A stretch of DNA of 64,000 nt, taken from an uncultured Marinicella sp. (GTDB taxonomy: Bacteria; Pseudomonadota; Gammaproteobacteria; Xanthomonadales; Marinicellaceae). Positions 44,975-53,166 of the stretch are shown one piece after another (within the stretch, counting starts at the first letter, position 1; each line of letters opens with the position of its first letter). The stretch is from positions 1 through 64,000 of the forward strand of contig CANNAM010000005.1 in NCBI GenBank assembly GCA_947502595.1. Reading direction: 5' to 3'. The notes beneath the pieces were generated by a model. It did not search any database and was not told the origin of the DNA. It saw nothing but the letters and a program-made list of their open reading frames with translations. A program made the translations under genes and the position numbers.

Positions 44975-46119
44975 GATAATCTCCCGGATAAAATGTTTTG
45001 ATAGTGCTGCTCTATGCTGGCAGCAATGTTGCTGATATGGTAATTAAACTGCACAGGCCTGGCATTAATTTCAGCGTAGTTTTGTCGGATTTCTTTGACC
45101 TTGGCGACAAAATCAACTTCATCATTGGCTTTGAACACAAAACCTTTGCTGTAATTCATCGCCAACCACTGCATGCCTGAGCCCACTGTGTCTGGCACCA
45201 GAATGATTTTGTTGTGGTACATGGCTTCAAGCAGCACCATACCAAATGATTCCGCACGGTCATGGGATGCCAAACAAAACAAATCACAGCTGCTGAACAA
45301 ACCATGCACTTGCAGCCAGCTTTGGTCGGTTAACAATTTGGCTTGCTGATTCAGTTGCAACTGCTTGATGCGATTTTGTAGTTGCTTGTGTAATTGACCA
45401 TTGCCTGCAATCAACAATTGACAACCGCTTAACTGCGGCATGGCATTGATTAACATTTGTTGGTTTTTATAGAAGGTAAAGCGGCCTAAACTGAACATTC
45501 TGAATTGCTCATCTTGCCATTCTGCACTGTTCAATTGGTTTGCCACTGCTTGCAATGCAGCGGTTTGCATGCCCAAAGGTATGACCGCCGTCTTGTTGGC
45601 AAATTTTTTCAGTTGCGGTGAATAATCAGCATAGTTTTGCGATGAAACCAGCACACTGTCAGCTTGTTCAATCAAACGCGTTTCCAAGGGTTTAATCATG
45701 CGGTATATCAGTTTCATCAACCAAGAACTGTGTTCAGTGACCATATCCGAATGCCAGCTGATAACCCAAGGAATGGGTTTGGCGGATTGCTTGAGCAGCA
45801 AAAAAAACAAACTTGGATTGGGCCAGTGCAAATGAATCAGGTCAAATTCATGGGCATTAATTAGGCGTTTCAACTGTTTGCCAAAGCCCAGCATAATCGG
45901 AGTGAACAACAACGGTCTGATTGATTTTTGCCTTATGACTTGAACACCGTCGATTGAGGCTTCAGCGGTCGATGAACACAGCATTCGCCATGTATGATTA
46001 TGCACCCAAACGGTTACTTGATGTCCTTGCTGAGCTTGCGCATGGGCCAAATCACTGAGGTAATTTTCCATACCACCATGGTAAGGCGGGTAGTATTTAC
46101 CTATGTGCAAGATCTTCAT
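44971..46119 (-). CDS. Glycosyltransferase family 4 protein
   Basis: 382 residues with the GT-B fold. The N-terminal segment has the GT4 start KILHIGKYYPPYHGGMEN. The C-terminal half carries the retaining-GT4 nucleotide-sugar motif ESFGMVLLEAM (about 285-297). It transfers a sugar from a nucleotide donor to a lipid-linked or glycan acceptor on the cytoplasmic face. Third gene in the chain GT2, DUF2304, GT4, M49 peptidase, with overlaps of 1-4 bases at every junction. Confidence 0.9.
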   Translation of the reverse strand: MKILHIGKYYPPYHGGMENYLSDLAHAQAQQGHQVTVWVHNHTWRMLCSSTAEASIDGVQVIRQKSIRPLLFTPIMLGFGKQLKRLINAHEFDLIHLHWPNPSLFFLLLKQSAKPIPWVISWHSDMVTEHSSWLMKLIYRMIKPLETRLIEQADSVLVSSQNYADYSPQLKKFANKTAVIPLGMQTAALQAVANQLNSAEWQDEQFRMFSLGRFTFYKNQQMLINAMPQLSGCQLLIAGNGQLHKQLQNRIKQLQLNQQAKLLTDQSWLQVHGLFSSCDLFCLASHDRAESFGMVLLEAMYHNKIILVPDTVGSGMQWLAMNYSKGFVFKANDEVDFVAKVKEIRQNYAEINARPVQFNYHISNIAASIEQHYQNILSGRLS

Positions 46120-46478
46120 TAACTGTGATCTTTGTTGACGGCCTTTGAATTTTGTTGAATGGCATCTTCCAAGATGGCCATTTTTTGGGTTAATCGTCTG
46201 ATTTTACGCTCTTTCTGAGTCAATGCCATATCCATGGTAAGCATCCTGACCAATATCATGCTGACCGCCAACACCAACAACAAGGTCGGCGGGTAAGTGA
46301 TGCCTACTTGGGCAGCCACCCAATCAATGATTTGCGGAAAAATCGATAACACAATGGCAGAGACAGCCACCAACAACCACCAAGTGGCATAAGGGCCATG
46401 CATTTTGCCCTTGCGCACCAAGTATAAGATGCTGATCGAAAGTACAGCTCCGATTATGAAGATTGTTAGGTTAGTCAT
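46119..46478 (-). CDS. DUF2304 membrane protein
   Basis: 119 residues. Three membrane helices (about 5-22, 33-50, 62-82) are followed by a charged coiled-coil tail (QKERKIRRLTQKMAILEDAIQ). DUF2304 proteins are commonly found directly after a polyprenyl-phosphate glycosyltransferase of the DPM1 type, as here, and are presumed to help it at the membrane. It overlaps GT2 by 4 bases and GT4 by 1 base. Confidence 0.85.
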   Translation of the reverse strand: MTNLTIFIIGAVLSISILYLVRKGKMHGPYATWWLLVAVSAIVLSIFPQIIDWVAAQVGITYPPTLLLVLAVSMILVRMLTMDMALTQKERKIRRLTQKMAILEDAIQQNSKAVNKDHS

Positions 46479-47155
46479 TTAATTGGTCTTTTTCCCATAT
46501 TGGCAATGCACAAAGTGGTGGTTTGCACCATGTACTTCAACACCACCATCCAGGAGCTGAAAACACGGGACTTACCATCATTGCGATTGAGCATTTTAAC
46601 AGGAACTTCCTGAATAGTTAATCCCGAACTCAAAAGTAACAACAATACACCGACATCTTGATAGTCCAATAGACTGGCTTGCCGACAAGACAACACTTGA
46701 ATGGCTTGTTTATCATACAACCTGAAGCCAGAAGTCAGGTCTTCAATTTTAATGTGCGTTAACAATTTGAAAAACCGCCATGCCAACTTTTTCAACTGAC
46801 TTAAGCGCGAAGGAAAAGTCCCAATCACCACATTGGCATTGGATTGCTGGTACAGGTTCATCAGCGCCTGAACCTCGTTGGGCAAATGCTGGCCATCTGC
46901 ATCCATGGTAATCACATGATCGTAATGGTTCTTCAACGCGTAACGAATGCCCGTTTGAGTCGCCCCCCAAGCACCAAGTTGCAATGGCAGGGTCAAACAT
47001 TTCAACCCAAACCCTTTGACCACTTCAGTGGTTTTATCCGTACTTGAATCATTCACCACGATGACATCACAGTCCACCGTTTTAATTAACTCAGGCAATA
47101 ATTCCATGAGATTGTCTGCTTCATTGAAAGCAGGAATCACAATAAGTGTCTTCAT
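46475..47155 (-). CDS. GT2 glycosyltransferase, polyprenyl-phosphate mannosyltransferase-like
   Basis: 226 residues with the GT-A fold. It opens LIVIPAFNEADNL, with VVNDSSTDKT and the metal-binding DADGQH (near residue 84) following. It lacks C-terminal membrane helices, which fits the short DPM1 class that works with a separate membrane partner, here DUF2304. It likely attaches a hexose to undecaprenyl phosphate. First gene of the four-gene minus-strand operon, divergent from another GT4. Confidence 0.9.
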   Translation of the reverse strand: MKTLIVIPAFNEADNLMELLPELIKTVDCDVIVVNDSSTDKTTEVVKGFGLKCLTLPLQLGAWGATQTGIRYALKNHYDHVITMDADGQHLPNEVQALMNLYQQSNANVVIGTFPSRLSQLKKLAWRFFKLLTHIKIEDLTSGFRLYDKQAIQVLSCRQASLLDYQDVGVLLLLLSSGLTIQEVPVKMLNRNDGKSRVFSSWMVVLKYMVQTTTLCIANMGKRPIK

Positions 47156-47255
47156 GACCTAAATAATGAATTAAAATAAAGCCAATGTTATATATCAACT
47201 GCACCCCTATGTGGTGCTTTATTTCAACTTTTTAAGCGCACCCAACTACGCAAGC

Positions 47256-48332
47256 ATGCACAACACAACACAAATTATTCACGATTTATTTCAGATCAAA
47301 GGCGGTGGTGAACGGTTGATAAAAACCTTGTGCGAAGGCCTTGACGCGGATTTATTGACTGCCCATATAGGTGAAAACACCTTTGATTTAACGCAGTTAA
47401 CTGGTGCAGTTGAAAATTTAAATGCACTGAGTTCGATACATGGCATAAAAACCTGGTCATTATCGCGGGCTTTCATCCACCACAAGCCTCGACATGATGA
47501 TTATAAAAATGTCATTTACAGTGGCGTGGCCAGTCCCTTGGCAGTGGCTAAATACCCCAACGCCAACAATATTTTTTATTGCCACACACCACCCCGATTT
47601 GTGTATGACAAGCGCGCACATTATGCGGCTGAATTGAATGCCTTTAAAAAAATCCCATTCAAATTACTGCTGCAATGGTTCCAGCCAAAATATGCAGCAG
47701 CTGTGGCACAAATGGACACCGTATTAACCAACTCTAATTACGTCAAACAGCGCATCAAAGACAGCCTGGGGATTGAAGCCACAGTGGTATACCCACCCTG
47801 TGACACCCAACACTTTAAATGGCAAGGCAGTGGTGATTACTTTTTATCCTTGGCACGGCATGATGAGCTGAAAAGGGTTGGCTCAATCATTGAAGCATTT
47901 AAACAGCTACCAACTAAAAAACTGGTGATTGCCTCCGGTGGCAGCACCACTGCCGCATTGCAAAAAGCCGCTGCTGGACACCCAAACATCCAATTCACCG
48001 GCTGGTTATCAGAAAGTGAATTACTGCATTTACTCGGTCACTGTTTGGCCACCATATACATCCCGTTGGATGAAGACTTTGGCATGACACCCGTAGAGTC
48101 CATGTCTGCAGGCAAGCCTGTGATTTGTTCTGACCACGGCGGTCTTTTAGAGTCGGTGCTGGCTGATGAAACCGGTTTTTTTGTTGGCAATGGTAATTTG
48201 GTCAATGACTTAATCACTCAGGTCAATGCCTTAGACCAGCCCAAGGCTGCTGCCATGCGCTCGGCTTGTGAAGCCCGTGCCCAGGCTTTCGACAGCCGTT
48301 TATTTTTACAAAAATTCAAACAATATTTATAA
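47256..48332 (+). CDS. Glycosyltransferase family 4 protein
   Basis: 358 residues from the ATG at 47256 (MHNTTQIIHDLFQIKGGGERL). A GTG 15 codons upstream would add an atypical N-terminus. The GGGER donor loop and the C-terminal DEDFGMTPVESMSAGKPVI are typical of retaining GT4 enzymes. It is divergent from the GT2-DUF2304-GT4 operon, probably belonging to the same glycan pathway. Donor and acceptor cannot be read from the sequence. Confidence 0.88.
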   Translation: MHNTTQIIHDLFQIKGGGERLIKTLCEGLDADLLTAHIGENTFDLTQLTGAVENLNALSSIHGIKTWSLSRAFIHHKPRHDDYKNVIYSGVASPLAVAKYPNANNIFYCHTPPRFVYDKRAHYAAELNAFKKIPFKLLLQWFQPKYAAAVAQMDTVLTNSNYVKQRIKDSLGIEATVVYPPCDTQHFKWQGSGDYFLSLARHDELKRVGSIIEAFKQLPTKKLVIASGGSTTAALQKAAAGHPNIQFTGWLSESELLHLLGHCLATIYIPLDEDFGMTPVESMSAGKPVICSDHGGLLESVLADETGFFVGNGNLVNDLITQVNALDQPKAAAMRSACEARAQAFDSRLFLQKFKQYL

Positions 48333-48402
48333 ACTTGCGACCCTTTGGCACTGCAAGACGTCTTATTAGGTACAGCCATTAAAAACCTTATGACATTAAA
48401 TT

Positions 48403-48954
48403 TTGAGCCACTTCAACCAAAATATAGACGAACTGACTAAAAAGCGCGTACTCAAGGGTCAGCAACAAGCCTGTTGCCAGGTTTATGACAGCTACGCTAG
48501 CCCAGTTTATAATTTGGCCTATCGGATGTTACAAAATCCCGATGACGCCCAAGATGTCATGCAAAACAGTTTCATCACGGCCTTCCAAAAAATCAACCAA
48601 TGGTCTGGTCAGGTGGCGTTTGGTTATTGGCTGCGCAAGATAGTCATCAACCAATGCCTGGACCTGATCAAAAAAAACCACCAACACACTGCCATAGAAA
48701 GCCAACCCCAGTTAAGCAGTACTGTAAGCATCCAGTATGACCACCAACATGATTTGAACCTGTTGTTGAGTCAGCTGCCACCACTGTCTCGATCGGTGTT
48801 GTGGCTGTATGAAGTCGAAGGCATGACCCACAGTGAGATTGCCGATTTGTATCAAATGTCTACCAGCTTTTCTAAGTCGCAATTAGCCAGAAGCAAACAA
48901 CTACTAACCCAATGGCTGCAAAGCCAACAGCAACATCATGAACATAAATACTGA
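48403..48954 (+). CDS. RNA polymerase sigma factor, ECF/sigma-70 family
   Basis: 183 residues from a TTG start; no in-frame ATG lies near, and no ribosome binding site is visible. Region 2 (about 22-90) includes YNLAYRMLQNPDDAQDVMQ and FGYWLRKIVINQCLD. Region 4 (about 128-172) includes LPPLSRSVLWLYEVEGMTHSEIADLY and then STSFSKSQLARSKQLL. There is no region 3, as in ECF factors. The next gene overlaps it by 17 bases and encodes a membrane protein, presumably its anti-sigma factor. The signal it answers is probably envelope-related; that is inference. Confidence 0.87.
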   Translation: MSHFNQNIDELTKKRVLKGQQQACCQVYDSYASPVYNLAYRMLQNPDDAQDVMQNSFITAFQKINQWSGQVAFGYWLRKIVINQCLDLIKKNHQHTAIESQPQLSSTVSIQYDHQHDLNLLLSQLPPLSRSVLWLYEVEGMTHSEIADLYQMSTSFSKSQLARSKQLLTQWLQSQQQHHEHKY

Positions 48955-49435
48955 ACAAGACATCCAAACATGGTTGCACCAACAACCTCAAATGACACCA
49001 AAAGCAGATGGCTTTGGCGCCATTATGGAACACATAAACCAACAGCAAAATCAGCGCAGCTTCAGGCTACCGGCCATTGCTGCCATTGCGCTGGCAGCCC
49101 TGTTGTGGTGGCAATTGCCACAGTTAAGCAAGACCCAAAACAGTGAACAACAGCTGGCACAACAAACGCAGCAACTGGCCTTGCTGACGGCAAAGATAGC
49201 CCGCTTAGAACAAGTGGTGCGCAACGAAATGGTTAATCATTCGGCACCAGGCTCGCATATATTAGAAACCATGGTTGCCATGGAAAACTGGCTGGATCAA
49301 TTGGATCTCAACATTGCCCAAGTCAATGAAACCGGCCACAAGCTTGAATTATTACATGCCAAACTCAAAATACTCGGTGACTTGATGGCTTTGCATACAA
49401 AGCAGCCCACACCCCCTGATACACACATCATTTAA
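48938..49435 (+). CDS. Putative membrane anti-sigma factor
   Basis: 165 residues. A short cytoplasmic segment (about 1-40) is followed by one membrane helix (about 43-62). The periplasmic part is Gln-rich and coiled-coil-like (QQLAQQTQQLALLTAKIARLE). There is no zinc-binding ZAS motif. The assignment rests on topology and on coupling to the sigma factor gene (17-base overlap) and the PDZ protein gene (12 bases downstream). The cytoplasmic part is shorter than in RseA-type proteins, so binding needs proof. Confidence 0.6.
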   Translation: MNINTEQDIQTWLHQQPQMTPKADGFGAIMEHINQQQNQRSFRLPAIAAIALAALLWWQLPQLSKTQNSEQQLAQQTQQLALLTAKIARLEQVVRNEMVNHSAPGSHILETMVAMENWLDQLDLNIAQVNETGHKLELLHAKLKILGDLMALHTKQPTPPDTHII

Positions 49436-49447
49436 ATAGGTGAAATT

Positions 49448-50752
49448 ATGCAACTTCCAAATAAATTAAAATCAATTGTACTGACCAGTCTGTTGGTCTT
49501 GAGCAGTGCCTCGGCCGACAACAAATCACAGGCAACAGATGTGATGATAGACCTGGCTGATCATCAAGGTACCGTCACTGTTGTGAGAACCATCAACGGC
49601 AAAGCCGAAACCTTTACCGAGTCTTTTAAAATTGAAGCAAACACCGATGTGGATGCATTGGTGGATCAAATACTTAAAAATCACGGACTAGACAACAGCC
49701 CAACCCCAGCGATAAATAGTTCCAACAAGGGCTATGAAAGCCAGGGTAAAGGCATGGCATATGTGCAAAAAAGTCAGCATGTAGATGTCAGTGTAGATGA
49801 CGGTTTGGCTACAGTGGTCATCAAAAAAGTAACCGATGGGGAAGTTGAAACCATTGAACAAAATTATGCACTGGATGACAACACCAATATCGAACAATTG
49901 GTTGACGACTTGATGGCAGAACATGGCATCGAAATCGATGACACAGCTACGCACAAAAAAATCATCAAGCTAGACAAGCACATTGCCCAGGTCGATCCTG
50001 ACAAGCCCCGCATGGGCTTTATGGCCAAAGCACAAGACAACGGCTGGCAGATTATTTCGGTGCTCTCAGGCAGTGGTGCTGAAGATGCAGGCATAAAAAA
50101 AGGAGACCTCATCACCAGCATCAACGGCCAAAGCACAGCCAATAGAGGTTTGGCGCTGACCGAGTTCATTGCCATGGATCATCAAGCTGGCGATGTCATT
50201 CAAGTCACAGCCCTGCGCAATGATGAAGAACTGAACTTTGCCGTCAGCGCAAAAGTATTGGATTCACCAGATATTCTGATGCAGTTAAGTGGTGAAAACA
50301 GCACTTGGTTCTCTTCATCTGATCAAGACTTTAAGTTCAACAGCGGTGATTTAGATGGTATGTTTAAGGGCCTTAATGTGGATGTTGAACACTTAGATAA
50401 AATGATTGAAGGCTTTGATCAAAGAGAAATTCATGTGGTCACTACCGGTGATGCCGACGCCTATTTTTTTGCTGGCAGTCAAATGGATCAATGGCTGGGT
50501 AAAAGCCATCATTTCTCCACCCTTTCTGCAGCATTGGGCGCATACTTTGGCACCACCGAAGGTGTGTTACTGCTGGGTGTAGATCAAAACAATAAACTGG
50601 GCTTGAAAGATGGTGATGTGATTCAAGCCATCAATGGTCAAGCGGTCAACTCGCCCAAAGAAGTGGTGAAAATCATCTCTGGCTTCAAAACTGGCCAAGC
50701 CGTTGAAATCAAAATCATGCGCCACCAAGAAACTATTTATTTAGAGTCATAA
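49448..50752 (+). CDS. Exported double-PDZ protein of the sigma factor operon
   Basis: 434 residues. A signal peptide (cut near SSASA) is followed by two tandem repeats of a roughly 60-residue unit. One runs about 28-80 (DLADHQGTVTVVRTINGKAE), the other about 103-160 (SVDDGLATVVIKKVTDGEVE), and each closes with DxDALVDQIL/NIEQLVDDLM and HG. Two PDZ domains come next, about 188-265 (GSGAEDAGIKKGDLITSINGQ) and about 360-434 (LGLKDGDVIQAINGQ). No protease domain or catalytic Ser/His is seen, so it is not DegS. AGGTGA precedes the ATG. It may sense misfolded envelope proteins and signal to the membrane partner. Confidence 0.8.
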   Translation: MQLPNKLKSIVLTSLLVLSSASADNKSQATDVMIDLADHQGTVTVVRTINGKAETFTESFKIEANTDVDALVDQILKNHGLDNSPTPAINSSNKGYESQGKGMAYVQKSQHVDVSVDDGLATVVIKKVTDGEVETIEQNYALDDNTNIEQLVDDLMAEHGIEIDDTATHKKIIKLDKHIAQVDPDKPRMGFMAKAQDNGWQIISVLSGSGAEDAGIKKGDLITSINGQSTANRGLALTEFIAMDHQAGDVIQVTALRNDEELNFAVSAKVLDSPDILMQLSGENSTWFSSSDQDFKFNSGDLDGMFKGLNVDVEHLDKMIEGFDQREIHVVTTGDADAYFFAGSQMDQWLGKSHHFSTLSAALGAYFGTTEGVLLLGVDQNNKLGLKDGDVIQAINGQAVNSPKEVVKIISGFKTGQAVEIKIMRHQETIYLES

Positions 50753-50755
50753 ACA

Positions 50756-50785
50756 TTGCCATTGTATTCTGACTTTTGATAGAAT
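50756..50785 (+). promoter_or_regulatory. Probable promoter for tRNA-Val
   Basis: TTGCCA at 50756-50761, an 18-nt spacer and TAGAAT at 50780-50785, then the GC-rich ACGCGC discriminator typical of tRNA and rRNA promoters. It begins only four bases after the stop of the PDZ gene. Confidence 0.65.
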
Positions 50786-50814
50786 ACGCGCACTTTGTCG
50801 CTTCAGGCAAATAT

Positions 50815-50842
50815 AACCAAGCCCATGATCACGGGCTTGGTT
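50815..50842 (+). promoter_or_regulatory. 10-bp hairpin in the tRNA-Val leader
   Basis: A perfect inverted repeat AACCAAGCCC / GGGCTTGGTT with an 8-nt loop, between the promoter and the tRNA. No T-run follows. It could be a processing site for the precursor tRNA or a leaky terminator for the PDZ operon. Confidence 0.5.
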
Positions 50843-50870
50843 ACTTGAATTGATACCAATCATTGCAAGT

Positions 50871-50945
50871 GGACGCGTAGCTCAGCGGGAGAGCACCTCG
50901 TTGACATCGAGGGGGTCACTGGTTCAATCCCAGTCGTGTCCACCA
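50871..50945 (+). tRNA. tRNA-Val (anticodon GAC)
   Basis: A 75-nt cloverleaf. The acceptor stem GGACGCG pairs with CGTGTCC (one G-U). The D-arm is GCTC...GAGC. The anticodon arm CCTCG-TTGACAT-CGAGG places GAC in the loop, and the T-arm contains GGTTCAATCC. The 3' CCA is encoded. The anticodon reads GUC and GUU valine codons. Confidence 0.96.
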
Positions 50946-50961
50946 ATTCAAATACAACTTC

Positions 50962-51492
50962 TCAAACTGACTTTTCATACGCCTCTTTTATCCACGCCAC
51001 AACCGCTTCATCCACTTCAGAGACATCTGTCAATTGCACACGGTGGGTACACATGGTTCCAAATGGTCCTGAATCACCCAATCGCTCTGTAATGGGCACG
51101 CCTGTTAACTTCAATCCTAAGTCAATCCTTGTTTTAGTGGCTGGTTTAATCAATGCAAACTGATGTTTTCTGATTAAACTCACCGCAGCTTTTTTCGGAA
51201 CTGTGCTGATGTCATCACCAAATTTCAATACCTCTGCAAGTATTTTTTCATATACAGGTTGTAAACTTTCCTTGCCTTTGTATTGATTATGTAGCAAATC
51301 ATCACCACTCTGAGACGCTGCATCAGACGCCCTGGTTTTATGCGCCACAAAATTGGCATACCCATAAGTTAGGCCGTGTTCTGTTTTCAGAAATTCAATC
51401 ATTGCCCTGTGTTTTTCAAGCTTACTTGCCTTGACCAATTTGACCCAATGAGCCAGTGGTTTCCCAGTTTTCTCTAACAACCCTTGTTCCAT
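50962..51492 (-). CDS. DUF4287/DUF5655 domain protein
   Basis: 176 residues. The N-terminal half (about 1-65; KTGKPLAHWVKLV...LKTEHGLTYGYANFVAH) is DUF4287. The C-terminal half (about 75-176; YKGKESLQPVYEKIL...FGTMCTHRVQL) is DUF5655, a small alpha/beta domain. Both are families of unknown function, often fused like this. It is cytoplasmic, with no signal or membrane segment, and convergent with tRNA-Val. Confidence 0.82.
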   Translation of the reverse strand: MEQGLLEKTGKPLAHWVKLVKASKLEKHRAMIEFLKTEHGLTYGYANFVAHKTRASDAASQSGDDLLHNQYKGKESLQPVYEKILAEVLKFGDDISTVPKKAAVSLIRKHQFALIKPATKTRIDLGLKLTGVPITERLGDSGPFGTMCTHRVQLTDVSEVDEAVVAWIKEAYEKSV

Positions 51493-51619
51493 GCTTCACC
51501 CCATAAAGTTATATAAATAGTGACTTCCAGACAGTCACGGTACTGACCGCAGTGTGATACATCACATTGACATGCAGGAACACTTAAAATCCGCAAACTG
51601 TATAGCTATAACTGAAAAA

Positions 51620-51645
51620 AAAACGGCTCAATGAAGAGCCGTTTT
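51620..51645 (-). terminator. Rho-independent terminator of the amine-oxidase-like operon
   Basis: AAAACGGCTC / GAGCCGTTTT form a 10-bp stem with a 6-nt loop. On the minus strand it is followed by a run of T. It lies about 28 bases after the stop of the last gene of the operon. Confidence 0.88.
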
Positions 51646-51672
51646 GTTCACTTGCTGCATGTATGTAATCAA

Positions 51673-53166
51673 TTATTCAAAATCAGTGACGAAAATGATG
51701 TCGTTCAAGCCCAGACAGTTGACCACCACAGCCACTGTGGCCGTAGACCCACCATTCAAGCTGTAGGTGAAGTCATCGGTAACCACGGCATTGTTACAGT
51801 AATTCGTAACTGGGGTGTACTCAACATGCATGCCATCTAAACCCACCACCACCGAGCCATCGTTGGGTTGTGTTACCGATTCAACATACTGGTCACCCAA
51901 GCCATCATCGGTGTCATTAACCATCACATCCAAAACATTATCAACACTGTTTTCGTCAACACTGACGGCATCTGCCACCGCCAATGGAGCCTGGTCTATA
52001 CCCCAGTTACCCACTGGGTAAAAAGTAGGACCACCGGTTTTACACAGCATACCTTGATTGGCTTTGTCCCACACCGCGGTACGGTACCAAAACACCACAT
52101 TTTCATCGACCAATGACTCAGGCACGCCTGGGTTGGCACTGCTGCCAACCAACTTTCCTTCGTCCATAGAACAATTACCAAGGCTATTTTGCCCAGGTGT
52201 ATCAGAGTATTCGGTCAAAGTACCGTTGACTAATTTATATTTGGTGGCCATCACATCCACCATATGAAAACCTCTGCCACTGGGATCAGCGGTTAAAGCA
52301 TACTCATCAACCAAACCCAATTGAGAATCGCCTTCGGAATCAGGCACCACACGATAACCTCGACCTGTGACACTGTCTTTCACCACCCATGAACGATTCC
52401 TCAATGGCACTGGTGTGCCTTGAACGGGTTGTTCATGACGCCAGTCGGAAAACTCATCCACTTGCAGTGTTGAGGCTTGGCCATCATCAATGTAAATTTC
52501 ATCGTTATTAGGGCCGTCTATATCAAAGTTGACGCGCCAGTATCCAGTGTGCCAATGATTGATGCCGTTAGAATTGCCTGAACTGTTACCAAATCCAAAT
52601 CTGGGTTGGATGCGTCCATCGGCATGAAATATATACCGTGCAGTGTACTTATACCATGCAGCAGAATGGTTGGTGGTTAACACCATATGATCGTCGTATT
52701 TTTCTACTTGCACACCCGTGATGCAATCGGCGCTGTTGCCCACTTGACCCGAACCATTGGGGTCATTGAATGGACAATTGTTAACAACTTCATTGGGTTC
52801 GGTCGAGGCATCACAAGTGGTGATGGCTGCGCGAGAGGGGTTTTCTACTTGGTCGGCCTGTAAAAATTCAGAATTGGTGTTTTTCCAATCCCGGTAACAG
52901 GTGCTGGTTTCATAAGAAGCAAATAACATCGGTACATGGATGCGCTCTAAAGCCAGAAAGCCATTAAAATGTATGTTCCTTATTTCCAGACTAGAACCGT
53001 CTTCAGCAGAACTGTCCGCCACATTGAGGTAACACATTTCCCAAACAGGGTCAACAGTGGGCCATCCCACGTAATTTTCACCGGCTTGGCTACAGCTTGG
53101 GGATGCCGCCCAAGCAGGATTGATTCCTATAGACAGCATAAGTACTGTTGTGATTATTATTTTCAT
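51673..53166 (-). CDS. Exported copper amine oxidase-like catalytic domain with altered active site
   Basis: 497 residues. A signal peptide (cut near PAWA) precedes a domain of about 370 residues that follows the copper amine oxidase catalytic fold by motif order. The order is LEIRNIHFNGFLALERIHVPM (about 60-80), WYKYTARYIFHADG (171-184), HWH (204-206) with a following NFDIDGPNN, and VVFWYRTAVW (357-366). Tyr172 aligns with the cofactor tyrosine, but the consensus Asn-Tyr-Asp/Glu reads Trp-Tyr-Lys. The HxH copper pair is kept, while the third ligand position, 161 residues on, is Asp367. A cadherin-like domain (about 395-485) follows, and the C-terminus is DIIFVTDFE. It overlaps the previous gene by 4 bases. 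Homology is my motif-level reading. Confidence 0.6.
   Translation of the reverse strand: MKIIITTVLMLSIGINPAWAASPSCSQAGENYVGWPTVDPVWEMCYLNVADSSAEDGSSLEIRNIHFNGFLALERIHVPMLFASYETSTCYRDWKNTNSEFLQADQVENPSRAAITTCDASTEPNEVVNNCPFNDPNGSGQVGNSADCITGVQVEKYDDHMVLTTNHSAAWYKYTARYIFHADGRIQPRFGFGNSSGNSNGINHWHTGYWRVNFDIDGPNNDEIYIDDGQASTLQVDEFSDWRHEQPVQGTPVPLRNRSWVVKDSVTGRGYRVVPDSEGDSQLGLVDEYALTADPSGRGFHMVDVMATKYKLVNGTLTEYSDTPGQNSLGNCSMDEGKLVGSSANPGVPESLVDENVVFWYRTAVWDKANQGMLCKTGGPTFYPVGNWGIDQAPLAVADAVSVDENSVDNVLDVMVNDTDDGLGDQYVESVTQPNDGSVVVGLDGMHVEYTPVTNYCNNAVVTDDFTYSLNGGSTATVAVVVNCLGLNDIIFVTDFE

Noticed and set aside
49448-50752. DegS/HtrA-type protease in the sigma factor operon
   Set aside because: Only PDZ domains are present; there is no trypsin-like domain and no GNSGG-type catalytic serine.
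50850-51092. 80-codon plus-strand frame over the tRNA
   Set aside because: It covers the tRNA-Val cloverleaf and the end of a convergent gene, and has no protein family features.
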